Source of the DNA: CAIWHR01 sp963816925
GTDB lineage: Bacteria; Pseudomonadota; Gammaproteobacteria; Burkholderiales; Casimicrobiaceae
DNA: 64,000 nt
Assembly (NCBI GenBank): GCA_963816925.1
Contig: CAWFMY010000018.1
Span: 1 to 64,000, forward strand
Reading direction: 5' to 3'
Below, piece by piece: positions 55,317 through 61,973 of this stretch (positions are counted from its first letter, which is position 1; each line of letters starts with the position of its first letter). The notes under the pieces were generated by a model. That model was not told where the DNA came from, did no database searches, and saw only the letters and a list, made by a program, of their open reading frames with translations. A program made the position numbers and the translations under genes.

Positions 55317-56374
55317 ACTCACTCCGCCTCTTTTCTCCGATGTTGCTCGCTGCCTTGATCGCCGTCGGCAGCGGCTGTTCCACGACGCCGGTGACGCCCC
55401 GTGCCGCCCCGTCGGCTGTGGCGCCCGGCAACGTCTTGCGCCAGACGGCGATGGATCGCGCGCTCGAGGACCGCATCCTCGCCCTGGACCCGCAAAAGAT
55501 CTCCGCGACGGATGTCCGCGACACGCTGGCGAAGGCGCCGGCGCCGCGGATCTTCCTCATTCGCGGCGGCATCTACCCCGTCTACCTCGCGATGGAGTCG
55601 CTCGGCGCCTTTCTGGTCGGAATGGGGTACCCGGAGGAACGCATCCTCACGCCCAACGAGAACGACTGGTCGCTCAGCCCGTACGAAAGCGCGCCGGACA
55701 TCGCCGGGCTCCTGGCGTGGTGCTACGAGCACGAGGGCGTGCGCCCGACGATGATCGGGCACAGCCAGGGCGGCATCCAGGCGATCAAGGTGCTGCACGA
55801 GCTCGCGGGCGACTGGGCGAAGGAGCTGCACCCCTTCAACCCCGTCACCGGGAAGTTCGAGGCGGCCACCACGATCGTGGATCCGCTGACCGGCAAGGAG
55901 CGGCCGATCGTGGGCTTTCGCCTCGGCTACGTCGCGACCGTGGGCACGGGCGGCTGGGCGCTCGCGCTGCCGAACCACTGGATCGTCCTGGATCGCGTCC
56001 GCACGATTCCCGACACCGTCGACGAGTTCGTCGGTTTCCGGATCGGCTTCGACCTGTGGGCGCTCGACGGACCCGCGTTCGAGGCCCTCAAGTCGTTCAG
56101 CGCAAGCGGCAACGCCGTCGTCCGGAACACCTGGCTGCCGGCCGACTACGCGCACGTCAGCGTGCCGGCGACCCGGGATCTGCTGCAAAGTCCCGCGATG
56201 CGCGCGTGGATCGACGCGTACGTTCCGGACAACCCATCCGCGCTGGCGCCGCTGCCGGAGGGCCCGGACGACCACGTGATGTTCGCCGCCGACGTCTGGT
56301 TCGGCCTCAAGAAGCACTGGGCGATCGAAGCCCAGCGCTTCGTGAAGGCGCGACGGGGGCTTCCTCCCGGTTAA
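55313..56374 (+). CDS. Alpha/beta-hydrolase-like lipoprotein, paralogue 2
   Basis: A 353-residue exported protein. The N-terminus 'MNSLRLFSPMLLAALIAVGS' ends in a lipobox-like 'GSGC' (Cys22 approximate), so it is probably a lipoprotein. The body mirrors paralogue 1: 'ATDVRDTLAKAPAPRIFLIR', 'AFLVGMGYPEERILTPNEND', nucleophile elbow 'MIGHSQGGIQAIKVLHELAG', 'TTIVDPLTGKERPIVGFRLG' and 'IPDTVDEFVGFRIGFDLWAL'. The ATG overlaps the acyltransferase stop (ATGA). It is longer than paralogue 1 and intact. A lipase/esterase-like role on a lipid or glycolipid in the periplasm is inferred only. Confidence 0.75.
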   Translation: MNSLRLFSPMLLAALIAVGSGCSTTPVTPRAAPSAVAPGNVLRQTAMDRALEDRILALDPQKISATDVRDTLAKAPAPRIFLIRGGIYPVYLAMESLGAFLVGMGYPEERILTPNENDWSLSPYESAPDIAGLLAWCYEHEGVRPTMIGHSQGGIQAIKVLHELAGDWAKELHPFNPVTGKFEAATTIVDPLTGKERPIVGFRLGYVATVGTGGWALALPNHWIVLDRVRTIPDTVDEFVGFRIGFDLWALDGPAFEALKSFSASGNAVVRNTWLPADYAHVSVPATRDLLQSPAMRAWIDAYVPDNPSALAPLPEGPDDHVMFAADVWFGLKKHWAIEAQRFVKARRGLPPG

Positions 56375-56390
56375 CCGGACAGGGGCGAAA

Positions 56391-56408
56391 TACCCCTCCT
56401 TTGGGGTA
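56391..56408 (+). promoter_or_regulatory. Small hairpin upstream of the fatty-acid module
   Basis: A six-base perfect stem, TACCCC - TCCTTT - GGGGTA, followed by 'AAAATTAG', about 100 bases before the FabL-like ATG. The TAAAAT overlapping its end resembles a -10 hexamer. There is no T-run, so it is not a classical terminator. It may be an operator or a weak attenuating hairpin. Confidence 0.35.
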
Positions 56409-56510
56409 AAATTAGCCTGTCGCGGCCCCGGGAGCCGAGGCCGGCGGACACACTCGCGGGCCGTCCCGGCATTCCGGCGACGTCGACTACCCTTCAATAC
56501 GACCCATCGC

Positions 56511-57266
56511 ATGGCGGAGCCGCTTGCCGGAAAAGTCGCGCTTGTCACGGGCGCCGCCCGCGGCATCGGCCGCGCGATCGCCCGGAAACTGGCCGCGGCC
56601 GGCTGCGACGTCGCCGTGAACTACTACAACAGCGCCGACGAGGCCGCCGCGCTATGCGACGAAATCCGCGCGCTCGGCCGGCGCGCCTGCGCGCTGCAGG
56701 CGAGCGTCGGCATCCCGGACAGCGTCGACGAGATGTTCGCCGGCTTCCGGCAGGAGTTCGACCGTCTCGACATCGTCGTCAGCAACGCGGCTTCCGGCGT
56801 GCTGAAACCGGCCACCGAGATGACGCTCAAGCACTGGCGCTGGTGCATGGAAACCAACGCGCTGGCGCTGAACCTGCTCGCCCAGCGGAGCCTCGACCTG
56901 ATGCGGGACGGCGGACGAATCGTCGCGATCTCGAGCCTGGGCGCGTCGCGCGCGATGCCGGGCTACGGCTTCGTCGGCGCGTCGAAGGCGGCGCTGGAGG
57001 CGCTCGCCCGGGCGTTGGCGCAGGAGCTGGGGCCGCGCGGCATCCGCGTCAACGTCGTCTCCGCCGGCGTCGTGGACACCGATGCGCTCGCCTATTTCGC
57101 GAACCGCGAGGAGCTCCTCGCCGACTTCGCCCGGCGCACGCCCGCCGGCCCGGTGCTGACACCGGACGACGTCGCCGGCGCCGTCTATCTCCTTTGCCTG
57201 CCCGAGGCCGGCATGATCAACGGACACACGCTGGTGGTCGACGGCGGGTTCGCGATCTCGGGCTGA
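56511..57266 (+). CDS. fabL: FabL-like enoyl-ACP reductase (SDR)
   Basis: A 251-residue SDR that should reduce trans-2-enoyl-ACP, the last step of each fatty-acid elongation cycle. The cofactor loop is 'LVTGAARGIGRA'. Instead of the FabG Tyr-x3-Lys it has Tyr152-x6-Lys159 in 'PGYGFVGASKAA', the spacing of enoyl reductases. It also shares 'NAASGVLKPATEMTLKHWRW', 'NALALNLLAQRSLDLM', 'SSLGASRAMPGY' and 'VDTDALAYFANREELLADFA' with the Bacillus FabL pattern. It is the first gene of the dedicated elongation module, 22 bases before fabG. An ordinary dehydrogenase role is possible but less likely. Confidence 0.82.
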   Translation: MAEPLAGKVALVTGAARGIGRAIARKLAAAGCDVAVNYYNSADEAAALCDEIRALGRRACALQASVGIPDSVDEMFAGFRQEFDRLDIVVSNAASGVLKPATEMTLKHWRWCMETNALALNLLAQRSLDLMRDGGRIVAISSLGASRAMPGYGFVGASKAALEALARALAQELGPRGIRVNVVSAGVVDTDALAYFANREELLADFARRTPAGPVLTPDDVAGAVYLLCLPEAGMINGHTLVVDGGFAISG

Positions 57267-57288
57267 CAATGAATCGACCCCCACGCTC

Positions 57289-58047
57289 ATGAAACCCGAC
57301 GCGGGCATCGCCGGCAAGACCGTCATCGTGACCGGTGGGAGCCGCGGCATCGGCCGCGCGATCGTCGACCTCTTCGCCGCCGAAGGCGCCGACGTCACGT
57401 TCTTCTACCGGGGCGACGCCGTGGCCGCGGCCGCAGCGGTCGAGGCGGCACGTGCGGGAGGGCACACGGTGACCTCGGCGCAGGTGGACGTCCGCGACTC
57501 GAAAGCCTGCGCCGCGGCCGTCGAGACGGTCGTCGAGCGCTGCGACCGCGTGGACATCCTCGTCAACAACGCCGGCGTGATCCGCGACAATCCACTCGCC
57601 GCGTTCGAAGATGCCGACGTCGCCGACGTCCTCGACACCAACGTGACCGGCGTGTTCAACGTGACGCGCGCCGTGGTGCCGCACATGATCTCGAAGCGCG
57701 CCGGGCGCATCGTCAACCTGAGCTCGGTCTCCGGCGAAAAGGGCGGTCGCGGCCAGACCAACTACGCGGCGAGCAAGGGCGCGATCAACGCCTTCACCCG
57801 GGCGCTGGCGGTGGAGCTCGCGCCGCGCAAGATCAATGTGAACGCCGTCGCGCCCGGCGTGATCGAGACCGAGATGTCGGCCGCCGTGCGCGAAATGGCG
57901 GGCGACGACGTAAAAGCGCGAATCCTGCTCCGGCGCTTCGGCCGGCCGGAGGAAGTCGCGTACGCTGTGTGGTTCCTGTCCTCCGCGTATGCAAGCTACG
58001 TGACGGGGCAGGTGTTCAGTGTCGATGGCGGCTTCAAGATGGAGTGA
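57289..58047 (+). CDS. fabG: 3-oxoacyl-ACP reductase (FabG-like)
   Basis: A 252-residue SDR ketoreductase. The NADPH loop is 'VIVTGGSRGIGRAI', 'NNAGVIRDNPL' follows, and the catalytic set is Ser146, Tyr159 and Lys163 in 'LSSVSGEKGGRGQTNYAASK'. The C-terminus 'VNAVAPGVIETEM' and 'SYVTGQVFSVDGGF' is FabG-typical. It reduces beta-ketoacyl-ACP to the 3-hydroxy form in the module. It lies five bases before the acyl carrier protein gene, so it is almost certainly specific to that carrier. A second, general fabG is expected elsewhere in the genome. Confidence 0.9.
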   Translation: MKPDAGIAGKTVIVTGGSRGIGRAIVDLFAAEGADVTFFYRGDAVAAAAAVEAARAGGHTVTSAQVDVRDSKACAAAVETVVERCDRVDILVNNAGVIRDNPLAAFEDADVADVLDTNVTGVFNVTRAVVPHMISKRAGRIVNLSSVSGEKGGRGQTNYAASKGAINAFTRALAVELAPRKINVNAVAPGVIETEMSAAVREMAGDDVKARILLRRFGRPEEVAYAVWFLSSAYASYVTGQVFSVDGGFKME

Positions 58048-58052
58048 CGACG

Positions 58053-58481
58053 ATGGCGCAAATGGAAATTACCAAAGACGAAATCAACGCGGTCTACCCG
58101 ACGGTCGCCGAAACGATCGCCGACGCGCTCGGCTGCGACATCGGCGAAGTCAAGCCGGACGCATCGCTGATCGAGGACCTGGGCGCGGAGTCGATCGACT
58201 TCCTCGACATGGTCTTCCGCCTCGAGCGCGCGTTCAAGGTCAAGATCCCGCGCGGCAAGATCGTCGAGAACGCGCGGGGCACGCTCACCGAGGCGGAGTT
58301 CGAGCAGAAGGGCCTCGTCACGGACGTGGGTCTCGCGCAGCTCAAGTCCTACCTCTCGGAAGTGGCGGCCGATCGCTTCCGCACGCCGCTCAAGGTGAAG
58401 GACATCCCGCGGCTGTTCACGCCGGAGACGTTCTGCAAGCTCGTGATCGCCGCGCAGCGGCAGGGCCAGGCCGCGAGCTGA
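58053..58481 (+). CDS. Acyl carrier protein, AcpXL-like with C-terminal extension
   Basis: A 142-residue acyl carrier protein. The phosphopantetheine Ser is Ser47 in 'EDLGAESIDFLDMVF', and the following 'RLERAFKVKIPRGKI' and 'GTLTEAEFEQKGL' segment matches the specialised rhizobial AcpXL pattern rather than housekeeping AcpP. Residues 100-142 form an extra tail including 'LFTPETFCKLVIAAQRQ' that ordinary carriers lack. This tail may dock on a module enzyme. It sits between fabG and the dehydratase. The start ATG 58053 gives 'MAQMEITKDEINAVYPTVAE'; an earlier in-frame start would lie inside fabG. Confidence 0.88.
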   Translation: MAQMEITKDEINAVYPTVAETIADALGCDIGEVKPDASLIEDLGAESIDFLDMVFRLERAFKVKIPRGKIVENARGTLTEAEFEQKGLVTDVGLAQLKSYLSEVAADRFRTPLKVKDIPRLFTPETFCKLVIAAQRQGQAAS

Positions 58482-58525
58482 TGAAGGCCGCCGCGTGATG
58501 AAGGACGCCTCGACAGGGAACGCGC

Positions 58526-59356
58526 ATGGGTGACCATTTCTCCGCGTTCTCCTTCGTCGACCGGATCCGCGACTACACGCGGAGAGGACCGCACGCGCGC
58601 GGCTATTTCACCATCCCCGACGGGCTCACGGCGTTCCCGTCGTGCCTCGTCGCCGAGGCCGTGGGCCAGCTCGCGTCATGGGTCGCGATGGACCACATCG
58701 ATTTTCGCGGGCGGCCGGTGGCGGCGCTGGCCCTCGAGACGCGGTTCCTGCGCGACGTGAAGCCCGGCGAGACGCTGGAACTCGGCGTCGAGCTCGAAAG
58801 CTGCGACGACGAGGCGGTCTCGTACCGCGGCTGGGCGGACGTCGACGGCGCGCGGGCGCTCGAGTTGATCGATTGCCTGGGACCGATGTTGCCGCTCGAT
58901 GAATTCGATTCGCCGCTCGTGCTGAAGGAGCGCTTCGACGTCCTGTGCGGGGCGGGGGCGCCCGCGGGCCGTTTCCACGGCATCAACGGGTTCCACGTCG
59001 AACCCGGCGTGCTCGTTCCGGGCAAATCCGCAACGGCGAAGCTCTACGTACCGGAGGCCGCCCCCTTCTTCCACGACCATTTCCCCCGCCGCCCGGTGTT
59101 CCCCGCCACGCTGTTGCTGAACGAAATGATCCAGCTCGCGCTGAACGCCGCGGGCGGCAACGGGTCCGGAACCTTGGTGGCGGAACGCATGACCAATGTA
59201 AAGGTGCGCTCGTTCACCCCGCCGGGCCAGGCGCTCGACCTGACCGCCGAGCTCACGGTCTCGGGGGGCAGCGCGATCGTCGCATCGCTCACCGCACGCG
59301 CCGAGGGCCGGATGGTCGCGACGGCGCAGGTCGATCTTTGCAGGAGAAACGGATGA
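58526..59356 (+). CDS. Tandem-hotdog 3-hydroxyacyl-ACP dehydratase-like protein
   Basis: A 276-residue protein with two hotdog folds. The second (about 150-276) has the FabZ/FabA active site: His185 in 'FFHDHFPRRPVFPATLLL' and Glu200 in 'NEMIQLAL'. The first (about 1-130) keeps Glu44 in 'LVAEAVGQLASW' but lacks the HFP-motif His, so it looks catalytically degenerate and probably structural or substrate-binding. It dehydrates 3-hydroxyacyl-ACP in the module. The stop overlaps the ketosynthase ATG (ATGA). The length fits two fused hotdogs rather than a single FabZ. Confidence 0.85.
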   Translation: MGDHFSAFSFVDRIRDYTRRGPHARGYFTIPDGLTAFPSCLVAEAVGQLASWVAMDHIDFRGRPVAALALETRFLRDVKPGETLELGVELESCDDEAVSYRGWADVDGARALELIDCLGPMLPLDEFDSPLVLKERFDVLCGAGAPAGRFHGINGFHVEPGVLVPGKSATAKLYVPEAAPFFHDHFPRRPVFPATLLLNEMIQLALNAAGGNGSGTLVAERMTNVKVRSFTPPGQALDLTAELTVSGGSAIVASLTARAEGRMVATAQVDLCRRNG

Positions 59357-60672
59357 GTGGAACCGCAAAACGCCGCGTCGCCATCACCGGCATCGGGCTC
59401 GTCACGCCCGTCGGCAACGACGTCGCGACGACCTGGAATGCGCTCCTCGCCGGCCGCAGCGGCGGGGCTGAAATCACGCTGTTCGACGCCAGCGGCTTCC
59501 CGGTGCGCATCGCCGCCGAAGTGAAGGGCTTCGACGACAGCGCCGTTCCCGTCCCGCGAAGGATACTGAAGCTCGCGAATCGCTCGCACCGCTTCGCGCT
59601 GGCCGCCGCCGAGCAGGCATTTGTCGACGCCGGAATCCGGCCCACCGAGGAGACCGCCACCCGCTGGGGATGCGCGGTCGGTGCCGCAATGATGACGAGC
59701 GACTTCGTCGATCTCTCGGCGACGCACGATCACAGCGCGCCCACGGGCGACATCGATTACGCGGCCATGCTGTCCGATTCCGCCGCGAACGATCCAATGG
59801 CATTCTGCCGCAGCCAGGCCACCGCCGGCGTCGCGCTGCTGACGCGCCAGCACAACATCTGCGGCTACGCGACGTCCGTGCACACCGCGTGCGCCTCGGG
59901 TGGCCAGGCGCTCGGCACCGCGCTCAAGCTGATTCGCCGCGGCGCCGTGGACCATGCGCTCGCCGGCGGCTTCGATTCGATGATCAGCCCGGTCGGCATC
60001 TCCGGCTTCTGCCTCCTTTCCGCGCTGTCGCCCGACAACGAGACGCCGCAACGCGCGAGCCGCCCGTTCGACCTCACGCGCAACGGCTTCCTGCTGGGCG
60101 AGGGCGCGGGCTTCGTCGTTCTGGAGGAGTGGGAAGCGGCGCGCCGCCGCGGCGCGCGGATCTACGCGGAGCTCGCGGGCGACGGCAACTCGCTGTCGAG
60201 CTACCGGATCACCGATTCGCCGCCGGATGGCGATGGTCCCATCCAGGCGATGCGCGCCGCGCTGGCCGATGCCGGCGCCAAGCCCGAGGACGTCGACTAT
60301 CTCAATGCGCACGGCACCTCGACGCCGATGAACGACCGCAGCGAAAGCGCCGCGACGCATGCGGTGTTCGGCGGCTACACGCCCCAGCTCTCCGTGAGCT
60401 CGACCAAGAGCACGATGGGCCACCTGATCTCCGCCGCGGGCGCGGTGGAAGTCGCCGTCTGCGCGCTGGCCATTCACCACGGCGCGATGCCGATCAACGC
60501 GAATCTCGTCGAGCACGATCCCGATTGCGACCTCAATCTCATCATCGGCACGCCGCGGCGCAAGCATGTCCGGGTGACGTTGTCGAATTCGTTCGGCTTC
60601 GGCGGCTCGAACAGCTGCGTCGTCCTGCGCAATCCGGTCGAGGTCGACGGCGTCGGCGCCGCCGGCCATTGA
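59353..60672 (+). CDS. Beta-ketoacyl-ACP synthase (FabF-like, catalytic)
   Basis: A 439-residue ketosynthase of the FabF family that elongates acyl-ACP by condensation with malonyl-ACP. The triad is complete: Cys180 in 'SVHTACASGGQAL', His320 in 'LNAHGTSTPMND' and His357 in 'TKSTMGHLISAAG', with Lys352. 'GEGAGFVVLEEWEAARRRGA' is typical. The long insert around 'HSAPTGDIDYAAML' and the His-rich 'ATHDHSAP' are unlike housekeeping FabF. It is translationally coupled to the dehydratase and followed after 16 bases by a second, Cys-less ketosynthase, likely its heterodimer partner. Confidence 0.92.
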   Translation: MSGTAKRRVAITGIGLVTPVGNDVATTWNALLAGRSGGAEITLFDASGFPVRIAAEVKGFDDSAVPVPRRILKLANRSHRFALAAAEQAFVDAGIRPTEETATRWGCAVGAAMMTSDFVDLSATHDHSAPTGDIDYAAMLSDSAANDPMAFCRSQATAGVALLTRQHNICGYATSVHTACASGGQALGTALKLIRRGAVDHALAGGFDSMISPVGISGFCLLSALSPDNETPQRASRPFDLTRNGFLLGEGAGFVVLEEWEAARRRGARIYAELAGDGNSLSSYRITDSPPDGDGPIQAMRAALADAGAKPEDVDYLNAHGTSTPMNDRSESAATHAVFGGYTPQLSVSSTKSTMGHLISAAGAVEVAVCALAIHHGAMPINANLVEHDPDCDLNLIIGTPRRKHVRVTLSNSFGFGGSNSCVVLRNPVEVDGVGAAGH

Positions 60673-60688
60673 TGGGGCGGAATCCGTC

Positions 60689-61963
60689 ATGAGCGCGCGG
60701 CGCGTTCTTGTCACCGGCACGGGCGCCGTCTGCGGCGGCGGCATGGACCCGGCCGCGATATTCGACGGGATCGTCGCGGGCCGCTCCGCGATCGCGCCGA
60801 TCACGCAGTGGGACACGGCCGGCTGGCCCTGTCGCGTCGCGGCCGAAATTCCCGATTTCAACCCGCGCGCGCTGGTCGACGACCGCAAGCTGCACAAACT
60901 GATCCGGCGCACCGATCTCGTCGGCCTCTACGCGGCCGGCAGCGCGCTCGCGACGGCGGGCGTGGTCGCGCACCGCGACACGCTCGACCCGGCCGCGACG
61001 GCCGTCTACAACGATCGCACCGGCGTCTACGTCGGCTCCGGCGCCGGCAACTTCTCCAATCAGTACGACTACTTCCCGTTGATGACCGACGCGAACGGCG
61101 ACCTGCAGACCTTCGGCCGCGAGCTTTCCAATACGGTCAATCCGATGTGGCTCCTGCGCACGCTGTCGAACAACGTGCTGGGCCATATCGGCATCAAATG
61201 GACGCTGAAGGGCCCCAACGCCTGCATCACCAATCACAGCGTCGGCGGGATTCTCGCCGTGATCGAGGCGACCGAAGCGCTGCGCACCGGAGAGGCCGAC
61301 CGCGCCGTCGCCGTCGGCCACGACGCGCCGATCGAGCCGCAGATGGTCATCTACTACCACCGGCTCGGTCTGCTCGCGTCGGAAGCGCTGCTGCCGTTCG
61401 ACGTGCGGCGCGACGGCAGCCTGTTCGGCGAAGGCGCCGGCGCGCTCTTCCTCGAAACCGAGGCGTCGGCGAAGAGCCGCAATGCGCCGGTCCTGGGCGA
61501 GATCCTCGGTGGCGGCCACGCGTGCGAGGCGCAGGGCCTGATCGCGATCCGCGACGACGGCGACGGTGTCGTGCGCGCCGTCACGCAGGCGCTGGACGAC
61601 GCGGGGATTGCGGCTGCGGACGTGGGGATGATCGTCACGCACGGAAACGGCGTCTGGCAATCCGACTTCTCCGAAGCGGCCGCGATTCGCGCGCTGTTCG
61701 GCAACGCGCCACCGCCCGTCACCGCCTTCAAGTGGGCGATCGGCCACCTGATTGCCGCGGCGGGAATCGTCGAGACGACGGTCGCGCTCAACGCGCTGAA
61801 GCAAGGCATCGTGCCGGGCATTGCGACGCTGGCGCAGCCCGACCCCAATTGCGACGGCATTTCGGTCTCCATGGCCGCGCAGGAGCCGCGCAGCAACGTG
61901 GCGCTCATACTCTGCCGCGGATTCGCAGGCACCGACGCCGCGTTGCTGGTACGCGCGGCCTGA
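60689..61963 (+). CDS. Ketosynthase-like protein lacking the active-site Cys (KS-beta / chain-length-factor-like)
   Basis: A 424-residue FabF-fold protein in which the nucleophilic Cys is replaced: ungapped alignment of the Gly-Pro segment puts Ser184 ('ACITNHSVGGILAV') at the Cys position. Both active-site His are kept (His318 in 'VTHGNGVWQSDFSE', His353 in 'FKWAIGHLIAAAG'). The general fold markers 'LFGEGAGALFLETEA' and 'NPMWLLRTLSNNVLGH' are present. Its position directly after an active ketosynthase suggests a KS-alpha/KS-beta pair, the second subunit setting chain length. An independent catalytic role via Ser is possible. Downstream is the PPTase-acyltransferase fusion. Confidence 0.85.
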   Translation: MSARRVLVTGTGAVCGGGMDPAAIFDGIVAGRSAIAPITQWDTAGWPCRVAAEIPDFNPRALVDDRKLHKLIRRTDLVGLYAAGSALATAGVVAHRDTLDPAATAVYNDRTGVYVGSGAGNFSNQYDYFPLMTDANGDLQTFGRELSNTVNPMWLLRTLSNNVLGHIGIKWTLKGPNACITNHSVGGILAVIEATEALRTGEADRAVAVGHDAPIEPQMVIYYHRLGLLASEALLPFDVRRDGSLFGEGAGALFLETEASAKSRNAPVLGEILGGGHACEAQGLIAIRDDGDGVVRAVTQALDDAGIAAADVGMIVTHGNGVWQSDFSEAAAIRALFGNAPPPVTAFKWAIGHLIAAAGIVETTVALNALKQGIVPGIATLAQPDPNCDGISVSMAAQEPRSNVALILCRGFAGTDAALLVRAA

Positions 61964-61973
61964 GGCCCGCCCG

